Assembly (NCBI RefSeq): GCF_900606115.1
Contig: NZ_UWPJ01000018.1
Coordinates: 124,001-188,000, forward strand
Direction: 5' to 3'
Origin: Pigmentiphaga humi
Lineage (GTDB): Bacteria > Pseudomonadota > Gammaproteobacteria > Burkholderiales > Burkholderiaceae_B
Length of the DNA stretch: 64,000 nucleotides
Shown piece by piece: positions 26,717 to 34,134 of the stretch (its first letter is position 1; each line of letters opens with the position of its first letter). The position numbers were made by a program, and so were the translations under genes. The notes under the pieces were generated by a model. It saw nothing but the letters and a program-made list of their open reading frames with translations. It did no database searches and was not told the DNA's origin.

Positions 26717-27165
26717 ATCTGCACCCTCTCCCCGACCTTGGCGCTGAAGCGCTTGAAGAATTCCTCGGCCATCTTGTTGGCCACGCCGCCTATCATGCGC
26801 GCGCCGATCTGGGCCAGCTTGCCGCCCACCTGCGCCTGCGCGGTGTAGGTCAGCACCGTGACCTCGCCGTCTTCGGCCAGGTCCACGTCGGCGACCATCT
26901 TGCCGAAGCCCGCTATCCCGCCGTCGCCCTGGCCGACGATCTGGTAGCCCTCGGGGGCCCGCCGTTCGCCGATCGTGAGGTTGCCCTTGAACTTGGCCTT
27001 GACCGGCCCGATGGCGGCCACGACCACCGCCGCATACGTGTCGGGAGCCGTTTCGCTGAACGATTCGCAGCCCGGCACGCAAGCCTGCAGCACCTCGGGG
27101 GTGTTCAAGTATTCCCAGACCAGTTCGCGCGGGGCGTTCAGCCGATGCGATCCTTTGAATTCCAT
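26713..27165 (-). CDS. CoxG-like SRPBCC protein
   Basis: 150 residues of the CoxG/SRPBCC family: MEFKGSHRLNAPRELVWEYLNTPEVLQACVPGCES, GPVKAKFKGNLTIGER and MIGGVANKMAEEFFKRF at the end. CoxG proteins accompany molybdenum hydroxylase operons and are thought to help membrane recruitment or assembly of the enzyme; most carry a C-terminal extension, which is absent in this short form. It lies between the FAD and FeS subunit genes. Confidence 0.92.
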   Translation of the reverse strand: MEFKGSHRLNAPRELVWEYLNTPEVLQACVPGCESFSETAPDTYAAVVVAAIGPVKAKFKGNLTIGERRAPEGYQIVGQGDGGIAGFGKMVADVDLAEDGEVTVLTYTAQAQVGGKLAQIGARMIGGVANKMAEEFFKRFSAKVGERVQI

Positions 27166-27216
27166 AATGTCTCCGGTGTCTTTCGGCGCCGGCCGGCGCC
27201 TATCTCCGAACCGCGC

Positions 27217-28017
27217 TCAGGCGGCCGGAACAAGTCCATTCCAGGCGCGCCGCGCCATTACCCTGACCAGATTGGCCCGATAGGCCTGGTCGCCGGCCCG
27301 ATCTTCGTTCAGGCCGCTTTCGTCCAGCTCCACCCGGGCCAGCGCCTCCGCATCGCCGGATGCCAGCGCCGCTTCGGCCTCGGTCCAGCGGAACACACAG
27401 GGGCCTGCTCCGGTCACCGCCACGCGCGGGCCGTCGTCCGTCACGGCGATGAACACCCCGGCCACGGCATAGCCGGTCGCCTTGTGGCGATACTTGGCGT
27501 AGGCGCTGCGGCGCGGGATGGGAAACTCGAAACCGGTGATGATCTCGCCCGGCTCCAGGGCGGTCTCGAACATGCCGGTGAAAAAATCGTCGGCGGCGAT
27601 GCGCCGCTGGCTGGTGACCACGATCGCGCCGAGGCCCAGCACGGCAGAGGGATAGTCCGCGGCCGGATCGTTGTTGGCGACCGAGCCGCCCATGGTGCCG
27701 CGATTGCGCACCTGGGGATCGGCGATCAGGCCGGCCAGGCCGGCCAGGCCGGGAATCGCCTGGCGCACGATATCCGAGGATGCGACCTCGGCATGCCGGG
27801 TGGCGGCGCCCACTTTCAGCACGCCGCCCTCCAGCGCAATGCCCCGCAGCTCCTGCAAGCGGGTCAGGTCCACCAGATGCGAGGGCGCGGCCAGCCTTTG
27901 CTTGAGCGTGGGAATCAGCGTCATCCCGCCGGACAACGGCCTGGACTCGGGTTCGCGCGCCAGCCAGTCGAGCGCCTCCGGCAGTGTTGCCGGCCGCACG
28001 TAGCTCAAGGAATACAC
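27217..28017 (-). CDS. Molybdenum hydroxylase FAD subunit (CoxM-like)
   Basis: 266 residues with the FAD-binding motifs LSGGMTLIPTLKQRL, GAATRHAEVASSD, IRNRGTMGG in the form VRNRGTMGGSVANNDPAADYPSAVLGLGA, and a C-terminal CODH FAD domain. It transfers electrons from the FeS subunit to an acceptor. I start it at GTG 28017, where GGAG sits 5 nt upstream and the family begins (YSLSYVRPATLPEAL); TTG 28050 would start inside the leader hairpin. First gene of the operon coxM-G-S-L, enoyl-CoA hydratase, Bug. Confidence 0.92.
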   Translation of the reverse strand: MYSLSYVRPATLPEALDWLAREPESRPLSGGMTLIPTLKQRLAAPSHLVDLTRLQELRGIALEGGVLKVGAATRHAEVASSDIVRQAIPGLAGLAGLIADPQVRNRGTMGGSVANNDPAADYPSAVLGLGAIVVTSQRRIAADDFFTGMFETALEPGEIITGFEFPIPRRSAYAKYRHKATGYAVAGVFIAVTDDGPRVAVTGAGPCVFRWTEAEAALASGDAEALARVELDESGLNEDRAGDQAYRANLVRVMARRAWNGLVPAA

Positions 28018-28083
28018 GATGTCTCCGTCTTCTAAAGCCGGGGAGGACAAGCCTCCCCAGTAACAGACATCTACTTTAGAAGA
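28018..28083 (-). promoter_or_regulatory. Structured leader of the molybdenum hydroxylase operon
   Basis: Three complementary pairs are nested just before the GTG start. TCTTCTAAAG (28028-28037) pairs with CTTTAGAAGA (28074-28083), 10 bp. Inside lies GGGGAGG (28040-28046) with CCTCCCC (28052-28058), a 7-bp hairpin with a 5-nt loop. AGACATC, which ends at the start codon and covers part of the SD (minus strand, 28024-28018), pairs with GATGTCT (28071-28065). The order makes the outer and SD pairings a pseudoknot or alternatives. It could instead be paired DNA operators. No known riboswitch class recognised. Confidence 0.55.
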
Positions 28084-28116
28084 AACGCCGATGCTGCTGA
28101 AACACGGGTTTGCGAT

Positions 28117-28143
28117 GGACTAACAAACGATTTCGATTAGTCC
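28117..28143 (-). terminator. Hairpin after the acyl-CoA dehydrogenase gene
   Basis: GGACTAA (28117-28123) and TTAGTCC (28137-28143) form a 7-bp stem with a 13-nt loop, 13 nt past the dehydrogenase stop. No T-run follows in the transcription direction, so it may be a weak terminator or a binding site for the operon downstream. Confidence 0.35.
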
Positions 28144-28156
28144 CCCGCGCGGGTGA

Positions 28157-29320
28157 TCAATCCTCGTAGCGCTTGAGCATAGCCCGTGCGATCACCAGTT
28201 GCAAAACCTGGCTCGTGCCCTCGTAGATGCGCAGCGCCCGGGCATCCCGGTAGAGCCGCTCGACGTGGTGCTCCGCCACGTAGCCGGAGCCGCCATGGAT
28301 CTGCAGCGCGCGGTCGGCGATGCGCGACAGCGCCTCGGAGCAGAAATACTTGGCCGCGGCGGCCTGGGTGCGGACGTCCTCGCCGCGCTGCAGCGCCTGG
28401 GCGGCCTGCATCACCAGGGCGTGGCCGGCCAGGTACTCGGTCTCGGAATCGGCCAGCATCGCCTGGATCAGCTGGAACTGGGCGATGGGCTGGCCGAACT
28501 GCCTGCGCTGCACGGCATAGCGCGCCGCCTCGTCGATCAGGCGCCGCGCCATGCCCAGCGCCGAGGCCGCCACGCTGATGCGTCCGCCGTCCAGCACCTG
28601 CATGGCGATCCGGAAGCCCTGGCCGAGCGCGGCTTCGCCGCCGATCACGTTGCTCACCGGCACGCGCACGTTCTCGAAGATCACGTCGCCGATGGGCGAG
28701 CCCCGCTGGCCCATCTTCTTCTCAGCCTTGCCGATGTGCAGGCCCGGCGTATCGCGCTCCACGACGATGGCGCTGATGCCGTCGGCGCCCTTGCGCGCCG
28801 GGTCGGTGCGGGCCATGACCGTGAATACGTGCGCGCGCGTGGCGTTGGTGATGAAGCGCTTGGTGCCGTTGATCACCAGCATGTCGCCGTCGCGCTCGGC
28901 GCGCGTCTTCAGGCTGGCGGCGTCCGAGCCGGCGTCGGGCTCGGTCAGGCAGAAGGCGGCGCGCAGCTCGCCAGTGGCCAGGCCGGGCAGGTACTTGCGC
29001 TTCTGCTCCTCGGTGCCGGCCAGCACGATGCCCTTGCTGCCTATGCCTACGTTGGGCCAGAACACCAGGCGGAAAGCCGGCGAGGTATAGCTGAAGGCCA
29101 TCTGCACCTGGAGTTCCTGCATCAGGTCGAGTTCGCAGCCGCCGTACGCTTCGGGTATGCCCAGGCCGAAAAGACCCATTTCCTGCATTTCCGCGATGAC
29201 CTCGGGCGGCACCTCCTCGCGCTCCTCGACCTGGCGCTCCAGCGGCATCAGGCGCTGGCGGATGAAGCGGTCCACCGCGTCCAGCAATTGCGGGAAGGTT
29301 TCCTGATCGAATGCCGACAT
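28157..29320 (-). CDS. Acyl-CoA dehydrogenase
   Basis: 387 residues of the acyl-CoA dehydrogenase family: FCLTEPDAGSDAASLKTRA (FAD/substrate motif), YAVQRRQFGQPIAQFQLIQ, IHGGSGYVAEHHVERLYRDAR and the catalytic base Glu367 in IYEGTSQVLQL. Glu at this position, next to GTS, is the usual arrangement in short-chain and aryl-type dehydrogenases. It oxidises acyl-CoA to enoyl-CoA, passing electrons to ETF. Last gene of the operon led by the hydratase/lyase-like gene; 9 nt from the synthetase stop. Confidence 0.95.
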   Translation of the reverse strand: MSAFDQETFPQLLDAVDRFIRQRLMPLERQVEEREEVPPEVIAEMQEMGLFGLGIPEAYGGCELDLMQELQVQMAFSYTSPAFRLVFWPNVGIGSKGIVLAGTEEQKRKYLPGLATGELRAAFCLTEPDAGSDAASLKTRAERDGDMLVINGTKRFITNATRAHVFTVMARTDPARKGADGISAIVVERDTPGLHIGKAEKKMGQRGSPIGDVIFENVRVPVSNVIGGEAALGQGFRIAMQVLDGGRISVAASALGMARRLIDEAARYAVQRRQFGQPIAQFQLIQAMLADSETEYLAGHALVMQAAQALQRGEDVRTQAAAAKYFCSEALSRIADRALQIHGGSGYVAEHHVERLYRDARALRIYEGTSQVLQLVIARAMLKRYED

Positions 29321-29329
29321 GCTCTCTCC

Positions 29330-31432
29330 TCACTCCACGATGAACAAGGCATCCAGCGCCACCACGCCTTCGCCTTCGGGCAGCGCGATCAGCGGATTGA
29401 CGTCGATCTCGGCGATGCCGGGATTGGCCAGCATCAGGTCCGAGATCCTGCGCACCGCCGCCGCGACCGCGGCCACGTCCACCGCGGGCTTGCCGCGCAG
29501 GCCCGACAATAGCCGCGCCCCCTTGAGCTGGCGCAATTCGGCCGCGATCTGGGCTTCGGTCAGGTCGGGTGCCAGCAAGCGCACGTCATGCAGCGCTTCG
29601 ATCCAGATGCCGCCCAGGCCGACCAGCGCCACCACGCCCCAGTTGGGATCGCGGCGCGCGCCGACGACCAGTTCCAGGCCCGGACGCGCCATGGCCTCGA
29701 CCAGCATGCCGTCCAGCGCCAGCCCCGGGCTGTAGCGCGCCACCGAAGCCTCCACCCTGGTCCAGGCGGCCGCCAGCGCGGCTTCGTCGCCCAGCCCCAC
29801 GGCCACCCCGCCGGCGTCGCTCTTGTGCATCAATGCGTCCGCCTGGGCCTTGAGCACCACCGGATAGCCGAGGTCCGCGGCGATCCGGCGCGCATCGTCC
29901 AGCGTCCGCGCCAGCCCGCCCCGGGGGGTGGCGATGCCCAGTTCGCGCAGCCACTGCTTGCCGCGATACTCGGCCACCGGCCCCCGCGTCGGTCCATGCA
30001 GTTCGATGCCCGCGCCCGCGGCGCGGTCGGCCGCTGCGGCATGCAGCCGGCCGTAGCGATGCACGTGCGCCATCGCCCGCATGGCGCGATCGGGCGAGCG
30101 CAGGAACGGCATGCCGCTGGCATGCACGGTATCCAGGAACTCCTGGCCGAGCGGTCCGCTGTCGCCCATGATGACGAAGCAGACCGGCTTGCTCGAAGCC
30201 TGCATGACCGGCAGCAGCGACGTGGCCTTGGCCATCTGCTGAGACGGCGAGCCGCCCATCAGCGCCATGACCAGGCTGCCGACGTCCGCATCGTCCAGCA
30301 TCGCCTGCGCGGACTGGCCGAAGATTTCCGGCTTCTGCATGCCGATCGCGGTCAGGTCCAGCGGATTGTCCGGCGCCATGAAGTCGGGCAGGACGCCCGA
30401 CAAGACCTGCATCGTGGCCGGCGCGAAACGCGCCAGCTCCAGCCCCGCGTCTTCGCAGAAATCCAGCGCCACGCCGCGCAGCGCCCCGGAATTGGAAGCC
30501 ACCGCCGCCCTGCCCTGCGCCACCGGCTGCGGATAGCGCGCCAGGATGGCGGTCACGTCGAACAATTCGTCCATGGAGCCGACCACCACCACGCCCTCGC
30601 GCTCCACCATGGTCCGCATGGCCTGGTAGTCGCCGGCCAGCGCGCCGGTATGCGAGCGCGCCGCCTCGCGCGCCCGCTGGCCGCGGCCGGGGTGCATCAG
30701 TACGATGGGCTTGCGCAGTTCGCGCGCCCGGGCCGCCACGCGCAGGAAGGCCGAAGGCTTGCGCAGCATTTCGACGAATACCGCGAACGCATCCACGTCC
30801 GGCGCCTCGACCAGCGCGCCGAGGAAATCCTCGGTCGACAGCACGGCCTCGTTTCCGGTAGAGATGGAAAACGACACGCCCAGGCCGCGACCCAGGAAAG
30901 CCTGGCGCAGATTGCCGCTCATCGCCCCGCTCTGCGCAACGATGCCGATGCGCGGACCGCTGCGCGGCGCCGGCGGCTGTACCGGCTCGAAGGTCAGCGG
31001 CACGCCGTCCGAAAAATTGAGGAAGCCCAGGCAGTTGGGGCCCAGCACCGCGATGCCGTAGCGCCGGGCGATCGCGGCAAGCTGCTCCTGCGCCGAGCGC
31101 CCCGCCTCGCCCAGTTCGGCAAAGCCGGAGGCAAAGACCACGGCGGCGCCGACTCCGCGCCGGCCGCAGGCCTCGACCGACTCGCAGACCGCCGCCTGTG
31201 GCACCACCAGCACGGCGACGTCCACGCCGTCGGGCAGTTCGTCGATGGAACGCAGGCAGCGCACGCCGTTGACCTCGTCGCGGCTGCGGCTGACCAGGTG
31301 CAGTTGCCCCGGGTAGCCGAAACGCGCCAGGTTGGCCAGCAGCAGGCCGCTGACCGAACCCGGCTCGGGCGAGGCGCCGACGACGGCGATGGACTTGGGC
31401 CGCAGCAGGCGGTCCAGCACGATGGAAGCCAT
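29330..31432 (-). CDS. ADP-forming acyl-CoA synthetase (acetate-CoA ligase family), fused alpha-beta
   Basis: 700 residues. The N-terminal part is a CoA-binding and succinyl-CoA-ligase-like domain (LLRPKSIAVVGASPEPGSVSG, AVLGPNCLGFLNF) with the phosphohistidine motif SHTGALAG (His261). The C-terminal part is an ATP-grasp domain (IAADLGYPVVLKAQADALMHKSDAGGVAVGL). The architecture is that of fused NDP-forming acyl-CoA synthetases, which also include feruloyl-CoA synthetases and pimeloyl-type enzymes. It forms a CoA thioester from a free acid. Placement between hydratase/lyase and dehydrogenase genes supports activation of the pathway's acid. Confidence 0.93.
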   Translation of the reverse strand: MASIVLDRLLRPKSIAVVGASPEPGSVSGLLLANLARFGYPGQLHLVSRSRDEVNGVRCLRSIDELPDGVDVAVLVVPQAAVCESVEACGRRGVGAAVVFASGFAELGEAGRSAQEQLAAIARRYGIAVLGPNCLGFLNFSDGVPLTFEPVQPPAPRSGPRIGIVAQSGAMSGNLRQAFLGRGLGVSFSISTGNEAVLSTEDFLGALVEAPDVDAFAVFVEMLRKPSAFLRVAARARELRKPIVLMHPGRGQRAREAARSHTGALAGDYQAMRTMVEREGVVVVGSMDELFDVTAILARYPQPVAQGRAAVASNSGALRGVALDFCEDAGLELARFAPATMQVLSGVLPDFMAPDNPLDLTAIGMQKPEIFGQSAQAMLDDADVGSLVMALMGGSPSQQMAKATSLLPVMQASSKPVCFVIMGDSGPLGQEFLDTVHASGMPFLRSPDRAMRAMAHVHRYGRLHAAAADRAAGAGIELHGPTRGPVAEYRGKQWLRELGIATPRGGLARTLDDARRIAADLGYPVVLKAQADALMHKSDAGGVAVGLGDEAALAAAWTRVEASVARYSPGLALDGMLVEAMARPGLELVVGARRDPNWGVVALVGLGGIWIEALHDVRLLAPDLTEAQIAAELRQLKGARLLSGLRGKPAVDVAAVAAAVRRISDLMLANPGIAEIDVNPLIALPEGEGVVALDALFIVE

Positions 31433-31450
31433 GATGTCGTCCTCGCCGGT

Positions 31451-32290
31451 TCAGCGCTGGTAGGCGCCCAGGCCCGGCTTGAAAGCCTTGTCGTCGAGGA
31501 ATTGCTTCATGGCGGTATCGCGGCCCCGCTCCGGATCGTGGAAGGTGCCCTGGTCGACCTTGGCCATCAGGTAGTCGGCGGCCTGGTCCCAGCTCATCTC
31601 GGCGGCCATGCGGTGGGCGATCTTGGCCTGGCGCAGCACGGTCGGATTTTTTTCCATCAGCACCTTGGCCAGCTCGCGGGTGCGCTCGCGCAGGCGTTCG
31701 CGCGGCACGGCCTCGTTGACCAGGCCGATCTCGGCGGCGCGGCGGCCGTTGAAGGTCTCGCCGGTCATCACGTAGTACATGGCCTCGCGCTCGCGCACCA
31801 GGCTGGCCAGCGCGCGGCTGACCACGCCTGCGGGGATGATGCCCCAGTTGATCTCCGACAGTCCGAACGTGGCCTCCTCGGCGGCGATGGCGAGGTCGCA
31901 GCACACCAGCGGCGTGAAGGCGCCGCCGAAGCACCAGCCGTTGACCATCGCGATGGTGGGCTTGGAGTAATAGCGCAGCCAGCGCCATTGCCACTGGCCG
32001 TTGGCGCGGAACAGGCGGGTGCGTTCCTTGGGATCGTCATCGGTGGCGCGGAAGTACTCGCGCAAGTCCATGCCGGCCGAGAACGCGTCGCCCGCGCCGG
32101 TCAGGACCATGATCTTGCAATCGTCGTTCGCCTCCAGTTCCTCCATGATGCGGACCATGTTGTAGACGATGCCGGGGTTGATGGCGTTGCGTTTCGCGGG
32201 CCGGTTCAGCGTGACCCAGGCGATGCCGTCTTCGATCTGGACCAGGACGGGGGGTTGTTCGGCGGCCTGCTCGGCGGGATGGGCGGACAT
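31451..32290 (-). CDS. Hydroxycinnamoyl-CoA hydratase/lyase-like crotonase with altered active site
   Basis: 279 residues. It follows p-hydroxycinnamoyl-CoA hydratase/lyase (HCHL) along most of its length: WQWRWLRYYSKPTIAMVNGWCFGG, ATFGLSEINWGI, MTGETFNGRRAAEIGLVNEAVP and MKQFLDDKAFKPGLGAYQR. HCHL makes vanillin or 4-hydroxybenzaldehyde plus acetyl-CoA. From memory of the Pseudomonas enzyme, its Ser123, Glu143 and Tyr239 are important; here the aligned residues are Thr126, Glu146 and Met242, so the tyrosine that contacts the phenol is lost. The substrate is therefore probably not a 4-hydroxycinnamoyl-CoA. First gene of an operon with a synthetase and a dehydrogenase. Confidence 0.85.
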   Translation of the reverse strand: MSAHPAEQAAEQPPVLVQIEDGIAWVTLNRPAKRNAINPGIVYNMVRIMEELEANDDCKIMVLTGAGDAFSAGMDLREYFRATDDDPKERTRLFRANGQWQWRWLRYYSKPTIAMVNGWCFGGAFTPLVCCDLAIAAEEATFGLSEINWGIIPAGVVSRALASLVREREAMYYVMTGETFNGRRAAEIGLVNEAVPRERLRERTRELAKVLMEKNPTVLRQAKIAHRMAAEMSWDQAADYLMAKVDQGTFHDPERGRDTAMKQFLDDKAFKPGLGAYQR

Positions 32291-32324
32291 GGCATGTCTC
32301 CTCGTTGTTGGGATGGATGCCGAT

Positions 32325-32353
32325 ACTATATAAACTTACTTTATATAAAACAA
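32325..32353 (-). promoter_or_regulatory. Promoter with embedded TetR-type dyad (copy 2)
   Basis: On the minus strand TTGTTT (32353-32348) and TATAGT (32330-32325) are 17 nt apart and drive the hydratase/lyase-like gene. The dyad TATATAAA-CTTAC-TTTATATA (32327-32347) is a perfect 8-5-8 inverted repeat. It matches copy 1 (19581-19601) at 18 of 21 positions, with its last TATA forming the start of the -10 box in both. The -35 is weak, the -10 good. Confidence 0.75.
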
Positions 32354-32460
32354 CTTTATTTTTTGGCTGCGGCATAGGCATGGCCCGCGCGGCCGCCGCC
32401 CGGCGGCGCCGCGTGTCTATCGCTCGATGCGTGGATGCAGGGGATCCGGGCCCGCCGCCG

Positions 32461-33585
32461 TCACAGGCCGGCCAGCCTGGGCGGCAGGCGGTACGCCGAG
32501 ATCTGCCCGAACGTGCGGCCGGCCCAGTCGGGACCGGCGACCTCGTCCGGGCCGTGCCGCCAGGCCGGACGCTTGTCCTTGTCGATCAGCAGCGCGCGAA
32601 TGCCTTCGCGGAAATCGCCGTGCTCGCAGCACCACAAGGCCACCTGGTAATCCAGGCGCAGCACGTCGGCGAGGCTGGCGTGGCGCATGCGGCGCAGCAA
32701 CTCCCAGCCCAGCCGCGCGGTACTGGGCGCACCGGCGCGCAGGCCGCGCTGGGCCGCCTGCAGCCAGGGATCTTCCGGCTCGGCCGCAAGAATGGCCTCG
32801 ACCACCGGCGTGTATCCCGGCGCCGCACACCAGGCGCCGAGCGTGTCGAGATGGCGCCGCAGCGGCCCCTGCCCGCTCGGCTGCCGGCGCGCCGCCAATA
32901 CGCCATGCATCAGCAAGTCGTCGTCGCGCCTATCGCCCGTCCAGTTTTGCGCGGCCAGCGCATCGATCGCCGCGCCGCGCTCGGCCTCGGCCAGGCGATA
33001 GTCGGCCCAGCCCACGAACAGCGCGTCGTCGGCCTCGATCGCCGCGCCGGTCAAGGCCAGGAACAGGCCCGACTTGCCCGGCATGCGGTTCATCGTCCAG
33101 ATCATCCCCACATCGGGAAACAGGCCGATGGACACTTCGGGCATGGCCAGCCGCGACGCCTCGGTCACGACGCGATGGCTGGCGCCGATCAGCAGGCCCA
33201 TGCCCCCGCCCATGACGATGCCATGGCCCCAGCACAGCAAGGGCTTGGGATAGGTGTGGATCAGATAGTCCAGCGCATACTCGCGCTCGAAGAATGCCGG
33301 GATCCCCGGCGCCAGGCCGGTCTGGCCCGCATGGCCGGCCATGGCGCGGTAGACGCCCTGCAGGTCGCCGCCGGCGCACAGCGCGCGCGTTCCCTCGGCC
33401 TGCAGCACCACCGCGGCGATCGCCGGATCCGCGGCCCAGGCCTGCAGCCTCCCGGCCAGCAGTTCGGCCATATCCAGCGACAAGGCATTGAGCGTGGCCG
33501 GCGCGTTCAGGCTGGCCATGCCCAGGCGGAAACCGCCGCCGGCGGCAAGTTCATCGAACAGGACAGGCGCGGCAGCGGTGGTCAT
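32461..33585 (-). CDS. 3-hydroxyisobutyryl-CoA hydrolase-like crotonase
   Basis: 374 residues, longer than simple enoyl-CoA hydratases and of the HIBCH type: LNALSLDMAELLAGRLQ, ALCAGGDLQGVYRAMAG, GHGIVMGGGMGLLIGASHRVVT, MPEVSIGLFPDVGMIW and the C-terminal DFREGIRALLIDKDKRPAW. HIBCH hydrolyses 3-hydroxyisobutyryl-CoA in valine breakdown; the acid in the segment PEVSIGLFPDVG is the expected catalytic Glu. It ends 107 nt before the promoter of the HCHL-like operon, which is on the same strand. It may read through but has its own context upstream (dsbB). Confidence 0.88.
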   Translation of the reverse strand: MTTAAAPVLFDELAAGGGFRLGMASLNAPATLNALSLDMAELLAGRLQAWAADPAIAAVVLQAEGTRALCAGGDLQGVYRAMAGHAGQTGLAPGIPAFFEREYALDYLIHTYPKPLLCWGHGIVMGGGMGLLIGASHRVVTEASRLAMPEVSIGLFPDVGMIWTMNRMPGKSGLFLALTGAAIEADDALFVGWADYRLAEAERGAAIDALAAQNWTGDRRDDDLLMHGVLAARRQPSGQGPLRRHLDTLGAWCAAPGYTPVVEAILAAEPEDPWLQAAQRGLRAGAPSTARLGWELLRRMRHASLADVLRLDYQVALWCCEHGDFREGIRALLIDKDKRPAWRHGPDEVAGPDWAGRTFGQISAYRLPPRLAGL

Positions 33586-33609
33586 GGCCGGGAACTCCGG
33601 AAAAATCGA

Positions 33610-34119
33610 TCAGTTCGCGCCGCCGAACAGCGAGCGCTCGCGCCGCACCAGCAGCGCGCCCAGCGCGGCCGCGCCGAGCAATACGAACAGCAGCAGGCTC
33701 CAGATCTCGTAGCGCACGCCCAGCAAATCCACCGCCGCGTCGGCGCAGGTCGCGTAGATGCCGAATACCTGCGGCACCACCTCGTCCAGTCCGCTCGAGG
33801 TCATGAAGCGGTCGGCGAAGGTCTGCGCGCAGCTCATCATTTGCGAGGCGACATTGTGCTGGTAGGCGGCTGCGGCGACGCCCCCCGCCGCCAGCAGCGC
33901 CGCCAACGCGGACAGGACGCGCTGCGCCACGGCAGCGCGGCGCAGCAACAGGCCCAGGATGGCGGCGACGGCGATCGCCAGATAGATCAGGCGCTGCAGG
34001 ACGCACCATGCGCAAGGCTGCATGTCGAACGCGTACTGCGAGACCAGGGCGACGCCGATGGCGCCCAGGCTGAGGATGGCGACGAGGGCGAGCAGACGGT
34101 CGGCAAGAAGGGTTCTCAT
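33610..34119 (-). CDS. dsbB: DsbB, disulfide bond formation protein B
   Basis: 169 residues, four membrane helices. The first active-site pair Cys36-x2-Cys39 (MQPCAWCVLQR) and the second pair Cys97 and Cys125 (SQMMSCAQ, IYATCADAA) are present. DsbB reoxidises DsbA and passes electrons to ubiquinone. I use ATG 34119; GTG 34128 would add three residues. It lies 15 nt downstream of marC on the same strand, with the crotonase gene 24 nt further on. Confidence 0.94.
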   Translation of the reverse strand: MRTLLADRLLALVAILSLGAIGVALVSQYAFDMQPCAWCVLQRLIYLAIAVAAILGLLLRRAAVAQRVLSALAALLAAGGVAAAAYQHNVASQMMSCAQTFADRFMTSSGLDEVVPQVFGIYATCADAAVDLLGVRYEIWSLLLFVLLGAAALGALLVRRERSLFGGAN

Positions 34120-34134
34120 GGAAAACACGCGGAT

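Noticed and set aside
31451-32290. Straight assignment as feruloyl-CoA hydratase/lyase
   Set aside because: Overall similarity is strong, but the tyrosine and serine positions differ, so the substrate is left open.
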